Source: Sulfurimicrobium sp963741495
GTDB lineage: Bacteria > Pseudomonadota > Gammaproteobacteria > Burkholderiales > Sulfuricellaceae
Assembly: GCA_963741495.1 (NCBI GenBank)
Contig: CAVUID010000008.1
Span: 1 to 25,887 of the forward strand
Reading direction: 5' to 3'
DNA length: 25,887 nt
This document shows, one piece after another, positions 8,855-16,537 of the stretch. The notes below the pieces were generated by a model. It was not told the DNA's origin, made no database searches, and saw nothing but the letters and a program-made list of their open reading frames with translations. Position numbers and translations under genes: made by a program. Numbering within the stretch: position 1 is the stretch's first letter; each line of letters begins with the position of its first letter.

Positions 8855-8903
8855 GCTTGTCATAAGGGAATGCAACGAAAATTCATAAACAGACAAGCTT
8901 GTC
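8855..8903. repeat. Short inverted repeats around gacaagcttgtc
   Basis: GCTTGTC at 8855-8861 is complementary to GACAAGC at 8892-8898, which is itself half of the perfect 12-bp palindrome gacaagcttgtc at 8892-8903. The cluster lies between the ATPase gene and the HD-GYP gene and might be a regulator site of the latter or part of the ATPase 3' end. Function is not shown. Confidence 0.3.
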
Positions 8904-8954
8904 CGTGATATAAACTACACAGACCACATAAATCAACTTCTGCAAATTGAAAGT

Positions 8955-10223
8955 ATGGGCGACAGCCAATCTCAGTTCATCGATATTTCACAGTTACGCA
9001 TCGGGCTGCACATCCACCTCGATGTGGGTTGGATGGACCACCCTTTTCCCATGAACAGCTTCACGCTTCGCAGCCAGGAACAGATCGAGATTGTTCGCTC
9101 CCTGGGCTTGGGACAAGTACGTTTCTCTCCGGACAAGAGCGATGCCGAGGCGGTGCAAGCACTTGACCAGGCAAACGCCCCGACTCCAGCCACGGCTGAA
9201 GAAGAGACGCCAGAAATGGCAGCCAGACAGCAGCGCCGCGACCTGCTTTCAAGCCAGTGGGCCAGTCTGCATGCCTGCGAACGAAAATATGCAAGTGCCG
9301 GCCGCAGCTACAGGCAAGCCATCGAAACAGTGCATTCCCAGCCCGGCGTATCGCGCGAAAAGTCAGAAGGCCTGATCCAGGGTTTTCTTGGCGAAATCAT
9401 GAACGAACATGAATCCTGCATTCGCCTCCTGTCCGAAAACGTCGGGGAAAAAAGCTCGCTCCATTCGCTCAATGTGACCATCATTTCGCTCCTGCTCGGC
9501 AAGGCCTGCGGCCTGGACGGGCAGGATCTGATGGACGTGGGCATGGGTGCGCTGCTGCACGATATAGGCAAAATCGAATTACCCGACCGCCTGCGCTGGA
9601 GTGACGAAAAATTCACCCCATCAGAGCGCGAAATCTATCGGGAGCATGTTGTCCACGGCGTCACGCTGGGCCAGAAAATGGGTCTCTCCAAAGGCGCATT
9701 GCTGGCAATCGGGCAACACCATGAACTTGCCGATGGCAAGGGATACCCGCGGCACATCACCGACAAGCACATGTCGCAGCCCAGCCGTATCGTTGCGCTC
9801 GTCAATCTCTACGACAATCTCTGCAATCCGGGCAACCCGGCGCTGGCGATCACGCCCCATGAAGCGCTGGCAATGATCTTTTCCCTGAAAAAAGCCCAGT
9901 TTCACCCAGCCACCCTGTCAAAGTTCGTGCATATGATGGGTGTGTACCCGCCGGGGTCAGTGGTCCAGCTCACCGACGAACGCTTTGCCATGGTGGTTTC
10001 CGTCAACTCCTGCCGCCCGCTCAGGCCGCGCATCGTCATTCATGAGGCACACATTCCCAGAGAAGAGGCGCTGATCATGGATCTGGAAGACGCGCCAGAC
10101 CTCGGCATACGCCGCAGCCTCAAGCCGCTGCAATTGCCCAAAAGCACGTTTGATTATCTGTCTCCGCGCAAACGCATTTGCTACTACTTCGAACGGGCGA
10201 GAGAAATATCACCCTCCCGCTGA
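8955..10223 (+). CDS. HD-GYP domain cyclic di-GMP phosphodiesterase with DUF3391
   Basis: A 422-residue soluble protein. Residues about 8-75 match the DUF3391 domain (IDISQLRIGLHIHLDVGWMDHPF). Residues about 145-330 form an HD-GYP phosphodiesterase domain: upstream HSLNV with H170, HDIGK at 202-206, H231 in REHVVHG, HH at 255-256 and the signature GKGYP at 261-265. The metal ligands expected for hydrolysis of cyclic di-GMP are present, so it should be active. About 90 residues beyond the domain are of unknown role. It ends 6 bp before the GGDEF-EAL gene, so the two are very likely one operon. The start codon has only a weak ribosome binding site. Confidence 0.93.
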   Translation: MGDSQSQFIDISQLRIGLHIHLDVGWMDHPFPMNSFTLRSQEQIEIVRSLGLGQVRFSPDKSDAEAVQALDQANAPTPATAEEETPEMAARQQRRDLLSSQWASLHACERKYASAGRSYRQAIETVHSQPGVSREKSEGLIQGFLGEIMNEHESCIRLLSENVGEKSSLHSLNVTIISLLLGKACGLDGQDLMDVGMGALLHDIGKIELPDRLRWSDEKFTPSEREIYREHVVHGVTLGQKMGLSKGALLAIGQHHELADGKGYPRHITDKHMSQPSRIVALVNLYDNLCNPGNPALAITPHEALAMIFSLKKAQFHPATLSKFVHMMGVYPPGSVVQLTDERFAMVVSVNSCRPLRPRIVIHEAHIPREEALIMDLEDAPDLGIRRSLKPLQLPKSTFDYLSPRKRICYYFERAREISPSR

Positions 10224-10229
10224 AAACGC

Positions 10230-12656
10230 ATGAAAAACGCCAACTGGCAACCGCTTATCGAGGGCATGCTCGAAGCTGTTTGGCTGGTGGACCCGATCGA
10301 ACTGCGCATCCTGGGCGCGAACCGTGCCGCGGAAACCCTGCTCGGCGCAGCACCCGGCACGTCCATCGGTCTGGCGGTGATCGAGCTATCCGCCACGCCG
10401 GAAGACATGTTTTTCTGGGAAGACGTGGCGGCAGGCGTCTCCGACCAGATTTATTCCGAAACCAGGCTGCGCCGCCAGGATGGAACAACCGTTCAGGTTG
10501 AGCGGCGTGTTTCACTCATCAAGACCAGCCAGGACGCATCGGTCTATGTCGTGGCCGCACGCGACCAGAGCGCGCAGTTGCAAACCGAGAACGAACTGGA
10601 AAAGCTTCTCGCCGAGCTCCGCGCCACGCTGGAATCCACTGCTGACGGAATCATGGTGACCGATCTGGAAGGCGGCATCCGCAGCTATAACCAGCGCTTC
10701 GCTGAAATGTGGGACCTGCCGAATGAATTGCTCACCCAGCGCAACGATGCCGCAATTCATGCCTGGATGTACCAGTGCGTGCTGGATACCGAACATTATG
10801 CCGATCGCCTCGGCGCCATTTCCCGCTCCCCCCTGCTGGAAGCAAGTGACGTGCTGGTGTTGCGCACCGGGCATGTGCTGGAGCGTTCCACCCTGCCGCA
10901 ATACGCTCGCGGCAGGCCGATCGGAAGAGTGTTTTCCTACCGCGACATTACCCAGCGGCTGGCCGATGAGGCACGCCTGCAACTCGCGTCGAAAGTCTTC
11001 GAATCCAGCATGGACGCCATTTTCGTCACGGATGCAGCGCATCGGGTCATCGCCGTCAACCCCAGCTGCGAACGTCTGACCGGCTATACCCAGGCAGAAT
11101 TGCTGGAACAGTCTTCGCACACGTTCTTTTCCGAGTTCAACGAAGGCGCCTTCATCGAGCAGCTCATGGCGCAACTCATGCACGATGGCCTGTGGGAAGG
11201 CGAAGTGTGGAACCGGCGCAAGAACGGCAAACCCTATCTGTGCCTCGCCTCGATGGTGCGCGTTCTGGACGAGCACGGCGCACCCGTTCATTACATCGGT
11301 TTTTTCAAGGACCTGAGCGAAACCCATGCGGCGCGCAAACGTATCGAGGAGCTGGCCTACAACGATGCGCTCACCGGCCTTCCCAATCGCCTGCTGCTGG
11401 CCGAGCGCATCGAGCAGGCGCTGAACTTTGCCGACCGCAACGGCTGTTCCTGCGCGGTTCTATTTCTCGATCTGGATCATTTCAAGCATATCAACGACTC
11501 CCTCGGCCACCTGTTCGGCGACCGGGTGCTGGTCGAAGTCGCTGAACGGCTCAAAAACAGCCTGCGCCATGTCGATACCGCCGCACGCCTGGGTGGAGAC
11601 GAATTTGTCATCCTCCTCAACCAGATGGATGCGCTCGGCACGGAAATCGCCGCCCGGCGTACGCTCGACGCCCTGTCCCGACCCTTCACCCTGGACGACA
11701 TGACCTTCACCGTGACCGGCAGTATTGGTATCGCGCTTTACCCGGATGACGGCGTCACCATGGACGACCTGATCAAGAATGCCAACAGTGCAATGCATCA
11801 CGTCAAGGAGCGCGGGCGTTCGGCTTTCCGCTTTTACCAGCGGCAAATGAATATCGGCTTGCTGTCGCGCATCAAGCTTGATCACGCCATGCGCCTGGCT
11901 CTGGAAAACAACGATTTTCGCCTGCATTTCCAGCCCCAGGTGGATCTTGCCAGCGGCGATGTTTTTGGCGCAGAAGCGCTGATCCGCTGGCATGACAAGG
12001 AACTGGGCAACATTCCCCCCGGGAGTTTCATCCCGGTAGCCGAGGAAACCGGCGTCATTGTAGCTATCGGCAACTGGGTGCTCACCGAAGCCATCCGGCA
12101 GTGCGCAGAATGGCAGACGCAAGGCTGGGCGCTGACCATGGCGGTGAATGTATCTGCCCTGCAGTTCCAGCAGACAAACTTTGTCGAGGGCGTGGCCGAT
12201 ACGCTGCGCGCTTTTGGCCTGCCGCCCGCGATGCTGGAACTGGAACTGACCGAATCCATCCTGCTGCGCGATGTGGATGAAACCCTGGCGCGCCTTGACG
12301 CCCTGGCCGATCTCGGCGTGCGGCTCTCGATTGACGATTTTGGTACGGGCTACTCCAGCCTCAGCTACCTGAAACGCTTCCCGATCTGCAAACTGAAAAT
12401 CGACCGTTCCTTCGTCTCTGAACTGCCTGTCAATGACAGCGATACCGCGATCGTCATGGCTATCATCAACCTGTCCCAGGCACTCAAGCTGCGCGTCATT
12501 GCCGAAGGGGTTGAAACCGAAGCGCAACGCCACTTCCTGGTTACCGCCGGCTGTGACGAATTTCAGGGATTCCTGTGCAAACCGGCGCTATCCTCTGAAG
12601 ATTTCGAGCAATTCATGGAACAGGCCGAGAAACAACCGCAGACCAAGCTGTTTTAG
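10230..12656 (+). CDS. PAS-PAS-PAS-GGDEF-EAL cyclic di-GMP synthase/phosphodiesterase
   Basis: An 808-residue cytoplasmic signalling protein without membrane helices. Three PAS sensor domains cover about 5-115, 130-245 and 255-368; the third has the typical VNPSCERLTGYTQAELL. The GGDEF domain (about 372-535) has intact GGDEF at 455-459 and an inhibitory I-site RHVD at 446-449, five residues before it. The EAL domain (about 550-795) has QPQ at 568-570, EAL at 582-584, DDFGTGYSS at 702-710, KIDRSF at 723-728 and AEGVET near 758-763. Both catalytic centres look complete, so it could make or degrade the messenger according to PAS input. It begins 6 bp after the HD-GYP gene and ends in a strong hairpin. 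Confidence 0.95.
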   Translation: MKNANWQPLIEGMLEAVWLVDPIELRILGANRAAETLLGAAPGTSIGLAVIELSATPEDMFFWEDVAAGVSDQIYSETRLRRQDGTTVQVERRVSLIKTSQDASVYVVAARDQSAQLQTENELEKLLAELRATLESTADGIMVTDLEGGIRSYNQRFAEMWDLPNELLTQRNDAAIHAWMYQCVLDTEHYADRLGAISRSPLLEASDVLVLRTGHVLERSTLPQYARGRPIGRVFSYRDITQRLADEARLQLASKVFESSMDAIFVTDAAHRVIAVNPSCERLTGYTQAELLEQSSHTFFSEFNEGAFIEQLMAQLMHDGLWEGEVWNRRKNGKPYLCLASMVRVLDEHGAPVHYIGFFKDLSETHAARKRIEELAYNDALTGLPNRLLLAERIEQALNFADRNGCSCAVLFLDLDHFKHINDSLGHLFGDRVLVEVAERLKNSLRHVDTAARLGGDEFVILLNQMDALGTEIAARRTLDALSRPFTLDDMTFTVTGSIGIALYPDDGVTMDDLIKNANSAMHHVKERGRSAFRFYQRQMNIGLLSRIKLDHAMRLALENNDFRLHFQPQVDLASGDVFGAEALIRWHDKELGNIPPGSFIPVAEETGVIVAIGNWVLTEAIRQCAEWQTQGWALTMAVNVSALQFQQTNFVEGVADTLRAFGLPPAMLELELTESILLRDVDETLARLDALADLGVRLSIDDFGTGYSSLSYLKRFPICKLKIDRSFVSELPVNDSDTAIVMAIINLSQALKLRVIAEGVETEAQRHFLVTAGCDEFQGFLCKPALSSEDFEQFMEQAEKQPQTKLF

Positions 12657-12684
12657 CCTGAACCCGGGTTATCCGGGCTCAGGC
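12656..12684 (+). terminator. Terminator after the GGDEF-EAL gene
   Basis: Stem gcctgaacccgg (12656-12667) pairs with ccgggctcaggc (12673-12684) with one mismatch and a 5-base loop; it begins at the last base of the TAG stop codon. The following ctttgt is only weakly T-rich, so termination may be partial. Confidence 0.65.
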
Positions 12685-12739
12685 CTTTGTATTCACTACC
12701 TCCTCCATTTGGAATATCCTGTCAAAAGGTCATGGCCAT

Positions 12740-12767
12740 TAAAAAAATTCGGTCACCGGGCCAATCA
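12740..12767 (+). promoter_or_regulatory. Possible sigma-28 (FliA) promoter for the chemotaxis receptor
   Basis: TAAA at 12740-12743 and GCCAATCA at 12760-12767 resemble the flagellar consensus TAAA...GCCGATAA, with two mismatches in the second box and one base more spacing than usual. Transcription would begin near 12773, which favours translation from the ATG at 12797 over the one at 12770. Confidence 0.35.
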
Positions 12768-12796
12768 CCATGCAGAACAAAAGGGATCGCACGATC

Positions 12797-14422
12797 ATGA
12801 TGAAAAAAACCAAAATCCGCACCAAGCTGTATCTGCTTGTCACATTGACCTGTCTGGTATTGATCGGCATAGGAAGCGGTGCGTTGTCTGCGCTTTATCA
12901 TTCCAAGAATGCGTTGCAGCGCGTCTACGAAGATCACTTGCTGACAATCAACCAGCTCAACGAAATCCGCAATCAACAAATGCAGATCCGCATGGAACTG
13001 ATCAGCGCCAGACTGGAAAGCGATGCGTTCGAGGTCATGGCCTATACCGACAAGGTGACCACGCATATTTTCAAAACCGACAATCTGATCAATGAGTATT
13101 CCAGCAAGCAGATTCCGCCGGAAGAACGACAACTTCTCGAGGCTTTCATCGCTGCCCGCCTGAACTTCGGCAAGAACGGGGTACTGCCGATGGTGGACAT
13201 CCTCCAGGCCCAGCGCTACGAAGAAGCCGACAAGTTGCGCAAGGAAGTACTGATCCCCGCCTATACCCAGGCATCCGCGGCAATCGATACCTTGATCGAG
13301 CATCAGGTGGTGCAAGCCAAAAACACCTACGAGCGCGTCAGCCAGCTATCGAAAACCGTCCTGATCGCCACCATCGGCGCTATCGCTGTCGGTGTGCTGC
13401 TGATTGGCCTGTTCGGCGTGTTCATTGCACGCTCCATCAGCAAAAATGTCAGCCAGCTGCAGCAAGCCACCAGCCGCCTGGCCGATGGCGAACTGGCGAC
13501 CCGGGTGCATCTGGCCAATGAAGACGAACTGGGCATCGTTGCCGGCTCATTCAACAAAATGGCGGAAGATTTGTCCAGTCTGATCAGCCAGACACGATTG
13601 TCCACCGATCATGTCAACAAGGCATGCGTAGCCGTCACCGGCTTGACCGACCGGGTCAGCGCATCTTCCCAAACCCAGACAGATCAGGCCGCCATTGCGG
13701 CAACATCGATCGGCCAACTGAACGAGATCATCAAGGAAGTTGCTGTCAAGGCTGGAAAAGCCGTCTCGACAGCGGAGGAAGCCAGCCAGGTTTCGAACGA
13801 GGGGCAACGCATCGTCGGCAATTCCGTGGCGGGGATCAATGCAGTGGCAAGAACCATCGTCGAATCGGCCAAAACCATTGAAGAACTGGGGCTGCAATCG
13901 GAAGAGATCGGCAAGATTCTTCAGGTCATTCGCGAGATTGCCGAACAAACCAACCTGCTGGCACTCAACGCCGCCATTGAAGCGGCTCGCGCTGGAGAAC
14001 AAGGCCGTGGCTTCGCCGTGGTGGCGGATGAGGTCAGGAAACTGGCGGAACGGACCTCAGGCGCAACAACTGAAATTTCGGCCATTATCTCGGCCATCCA
14101 GAACGGCACCGGCCAAGCCGTGGCCGCCATGAAGTCAGGTGAGAAACAGGTTGTGGAAAGCGTATCCCTGGCCAACCAGTCTGGCGAATCCCTGGCCCGC
14201 ATCGACCGCAGCGTGAATGCCGTACTGCTGATGATCCAGCAAATTTCACAAGCCATGGAAGCAGAAAAATCCACCAGTGAAGAAATTTCCCTGCGCATGG
14301 AAAAGATTGTACAAACCGCCACGGGCAATAATTCCGCTATCGCGGAAGCGGCATCGGAATTCCACCAGATGCAGAATCTGGCCGGACAGTTGCAGGAATC
14401 AGTAGGACGCTTCCGCCTGTAA
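12797..14422 (+). CDS. Methyl-accepting chemotaxis protein
   Basis: An inner-membrane chemoreceptor signalling to CheA/CheW. Counted from 12797 it has 541 residues: first membrane helix about 10-34, a periplasmic four-helix-bundle ligand domain about 35-185, second helix about 187-211, HAMP domain to about 262, then the cytoplasmic coiled-coil. The highly conserved hairpin tip EQTNLLALNAAIEAARAGEQGRGFAVVADEVRKLAERT is intact. The ligand is unknown, and there is no C-terminal CheR-binding pentapeptide. I prefer the start at 12797 (or 12800) over the in-frame ATG at 12770 because AAGGGA lies upstream of it, while 12770 has none and a candidate flagellar promoter would start transcription after it. 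The neighbouring cyclic di-GMP genes fit a motility role. Confidence 0.93.
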   Translation: MMKKTKIRTKLYLLVTLTCLVLIGIGSGALSALYHSKNALQRVYEDHLLTINQLNEIRNQQMQIRMELISARLESDAFEVMAYTDKVTTHIFKTDNLINEYSSKQIPPEERQLLEAFIAARLNFGKNGVLPMVDILQAQRYEEADKLRKEVLIPAYTQASAAIDTLIEHQVVQAKNTYERVSQLSKTVLIATIGAIAVGVLLIGLFGVFIARSISKNVSQLQQATSRLADGELATRVHLANEDELGIVAGSFNKMAEDLSSLISQTRLSTDHVNKACVAVTGLTDRVSASSQTQTDQAAIAATSIGQLNEIIKEVAVKAGKAVSTAEEASQVSNEGQRIVGNSVAGINAVARTIVESAKTIEELGLQSEEIGKILQVIREIAEQTNLLALNAAIEAARAGEQGRGFAVVADEVRKLAERTSGATTEISAIISAIQNGTGQAVAAMKSGEKQVVESVSLANQSGESLARIDRSVNAVLLMIQQISQAMEAEKSTSEEISLRMEKIVQTATGNNSAIAEAASEFHQMQNLAGQLQESVGRFRL

Positions 14423-14423
14423 G

Positions 14424-14448
14424 GCCCCATACGGGGCGCGTGCTTTTT
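14424..14448 (+). terminator. Terminator after the chemotaxis receptor gene
   Basis: GCCCC (14424-14428), loop ATAC, GGGGC (14433-14437), then gcgtgc and five T residues at 14444-14448. It lies 2 bases after the stop codon. The T-run is offset, so strength is uncertain. Confidence 0.55.
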
Positions 14449-14458
14449 CCCGGCTTAG

Positions 14459-15688
14459 TCAGCCGAAGAAGAAATAGGCCGCGCCCACCGCGGCCACGAA
14501 CCCGCCCAGATCCGCCAGCAGACCGCAGCTCACCGCATGGCGCACGCGCTGGATGCCGACTGCGCCGAAATACACTGCCAGCACATAGAATGTGGTCTCG
14601 GTGCTGCCCTGAACAATCGAAGCCAGGCGCCCTGCGAAAGAGTCGGCGCCGTGGGTGTGCATAGTCTCGATCATCATGGCGCGCGAGCCGCTGCCGGATA
14701 GCGGCTTCATCAGCGCAGTGGGCAGGCCGTCGACAAAACGGGTATCCCAACCCAGCCCCTGAACCACCCAGCGCACCCCTTCCATGATTGCCTCCAGCCC
14801 GCCGCTGGCACGGAACACGCCGATCGCCACCAGCATCGCCACCAGGTAGGGAATGATGCCGACGGCGATGTTAAAACCTTCCTTCGCACCTTCGATGAAG
14901 GCCTCATAAGCATTTACTTTCTTCACCACCGCCCCAACAAGGAAGGAGACCAGCAGGGAGAACAGCAGAAAATTGCTGAGCAGCGCCGACTGCGCCTGCA
15001 TCGTGGCTGGATCAAGCTGCGCGAAGTAACCCACCAGCCCGGCGATGGCAGCAGTGATTACACCGAAATAGCCCAGCACCACGCGGTCAAAAAGATTGAT
15101 TTTCTGGATCGCCGCGACGGCAAGCAGCCCCACCACGGTGGAGCAGTAAGTTGCCAGCAGGATGGGGATGAACACGTCGGTGGGGTCAGTCGCACCGAGT
15201 TGGGCACGGTAAGTGAAAATCGTCACCGGCAGCAGGGTGACGGAAGAAGCATTGAGCACCAGGAACAGGATTTGCGCATTGCTGGCGGTATCAGGCGTGG
15301 GATTGAGGGTTTGCAATTCGCGCATCGCCTTGAGGCCCATCGGCGTGGCGGCATTGTCCAGCCCCAGCATGTTGGCCGCCATGTTCATGGTGATGGCGCC
15401 AAGCGCCGGGTGATTGGGCGGCACATCCGGCATGAGGCGGCGGAACAGGGGTGCCAGCAGGCGCGTCAGCCATTCCAGGAAACCGGCTTTCTCGCCGATT
15501 TTCATCACCCCCAGCCACAGCGTCATCACCCCGGTCAGGCCCAGTGCAATCTCGAAGCCGGTTTTAGCCGAATCGAAAGTCGCCTTCATCATCAAAGGAA
15601 AAACATCGGGCTGGCCCAACACCAGCCACTTGCCCAGGCCAATGGCGAAGGCAAGAAGGAAAAACCCGATCCAGATGGCGTTCAGCAC
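14459..15688 (-). CDS. SpmA-SpmB fusion, nucleoside recognition (Gate) domain membrane protein
   Basis: A 409-residue inner-membrane protein. The N-terminal half resembles spore maturation protein SpmA (GLTGVMTLWLGVMKIGEKAG, NMAANMLGLDNAATPMGLKAM), and the half after about residue 210 resembles SpmB (EGAKEGFNIAVGIIPYLVAMLVAIGVFRASGG, LMKPLSGSGSRAMMIE). Both are nucleoside-recognition/Gate-type domains with several membrane helices each. In spore formers the two are separate genes; fused forms occur in non-sporulating proteobacteria, where the function is undefined, possibly transport. The start is GTG at 15688 with GGGG 7 bases before it. A long inverted repeat ends its upstream side, with the DUF2238 gene beyond in the same direction. 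Confidence 0.88.
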   Translation of the reverse strand: MLNAIWIGFFLLAFAIGLGKWLVLGQPDVFPLMMKATFDSAKTGFEIALGLTGVMTLWLGVMKIGEKAGFLEWLTRLLAPLFRRLMPDVPPNHPALGAITMNMAANMLGLDNAATPMGLKAMRELQTLNPTPDTASNAQILFLVLNASSVTLLPVTIFTYRAQLGATDPTDVFIPILLATYCSTVVGLLAVAAIQKINLFDRVVLGYFGVITAAIAGLVGYFAQLDPATMQAQSALLSNFLLFSLLVSFLVGAVVKKVNAYEAFIEGAKEGFNIAVGIIPYLVAMLVAIGVFRASGGLEAIMEGVRWVVQGLGWDTRFVDGLPTALMKPLSGSGSRAMMIETMHTHGADSFAGRLASIVQGSTETTFYVLAVYFGAVGIQRVRHAVSCGLLADLGGFVAAVGAAYFFFG

Positions 15689-15711
15689 TTTAAACCCCGA
15701 AAAAAACGGTT

Positions 15712-15841
15712 AACCACGGAGGGCACGGAGAACACGGAGTAAAAGCAAGGGATTGCATGTCTCTTGAAATTGCACGCCTTGAATGAGCCCGGAAAAGACA
15801 CAAACCTGTCCTTCTCCGTGTTCTCCGTGCCCTCCGTGGTT
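15712..15841. repeat. 130-bp element with perfect 28-bp terminal inverted repeats (cacggag type)
   Basis: The left arm 15712-15739 begins aaccacggagggcacggaga and is perfectly complementary to the right arm 15814-15841; 74 bases lie between. The arms consist of cacggag units. One reading frame across it gives a repetitive TEGTENTE peptide, a known artefact of this widespread intergenic repeat family. It fills the space between two minus-strand genes, ending next to the stop codon of the DUF2238 gene (15842-15844) and 24 bp from the SpmAB start. It would form a very stable hairpin in RNA, either stopping or processing the transcript. No transposase is present. Confidence 0.85.
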
Positions 15842-16477
15842 TCATTGGCTTTTTCCCGGCAATGTCCCCAGTTGCCGGTCATGCAGGCGCGCCAACAGCA
15901 GCTGCGAGGCCAGCGCCCCGCACAGGGCCAGGAACATGTCCCACTGGGTATCCCACACGTCACCCTGGGTGGCGAGGAAGGCCACCGCCTCGTCACCGGA
16001 TGCCAGCGCCACCCACCATTCGAGGAATTCATAGCAGGCGCTGATCGCCAGGCAGACGGAGGAAACCAGGAAAAACAGCCATTTTCCGGGTTGTAGCGGC
16101 GAACGGCGCAGCAGGATTTCACGCACGACAATAGCGGGAATGAAGCCCTGAGCGATATGACCAACGCGGTCGTAGTGGTTGCGGGCAAGATCGAAGGTAT
16201 CGCGCAGCCAGCTGAACAGCGGCATCTCGGCGTAGGTGTAGTGCCCGCCCACCATCAGGATCAAGGCATGCAGCGCCAGCAGGCTGTAAGCCAGCGCAGT
16301 GAGGGGAAAACGGCGAAATGTCAGAATCAGCAGCGGCAGGCCGATCAGCACCGGCGCAACCTCAAGAAACCAGGTGAATTGATCCTTCGGCTGCCAGCCC
16401 GACCAGGCCAGAACAATCAGCACCGATAGCTGCAAGGCGGTGCGGAAATTATAGGAGACAACAGGTCCGGAAAACAT
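15842..16477 (-). CDS. DUF2238 (YjdF-type) inner-membrane protein
   Basis: A 211-residue protein with about six membrane-spanning segments. The family signatures are HYTYAEMPLF near residue 78, NHYDRVGHIAQGF near 98-110, YEFLEWW near 148 and FLATQGDVWDTQWDMFLALCGA near 168-189; these match YjdF-like DUF2238 proteins of unknown function. The start at 16477 lacks a strong ribosome binding site. It lies 60 bp downstream of the radical SAM gene in the same direction and may share its transcript. Its stop codon directly adjoins the long inverted repeat at 15712-15841. Confidence 0.88.
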   Translation of the reverse strand: MFSGPVVSYNFRTALQLSVLIVLAWSGWQPKDQFTWFLEVAPVLIGLPLLILTFRRFPLTALAYSLLALHALILMVGGHYTYAEMPLFSWLRDTFDLARNHYDRVGHIAQGFIPAIVVREILLRRSPLQPGKWLFFLVSSVCLAISACYEFLEWWVALASGDEAVAFLATQGDVWDTQWDMFLALCGALASQLLLARLHDRQLGTLPGKSQ

Positions 16478-16537
16478 GGCCGCATCTTGTCACGAAAGCA
16501 CTGGCCGGACAATCCCGCTGCTGCCAGCCGGCGGTGA

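Noticed and set aside
11460..12533. Long minus-strand frame inside the GGDEF-EAL gene
   Set aside because: Mirror frame of a fully conserved enzyme; no independent features.
15712..15841. Insertion sequence or CRISPR unit
   Set aside because: No transposase is encoded and there is only one inverted pair, without regularly spaced direct repeats.
15682..16188. Open frame giving a TEGTENTE-containing peptide
   Set aside because: It merely reads through the inverted repeat and the opposite frame of the DUF2238 gene; this peptide is a known translation artefact of cacggag repeats.
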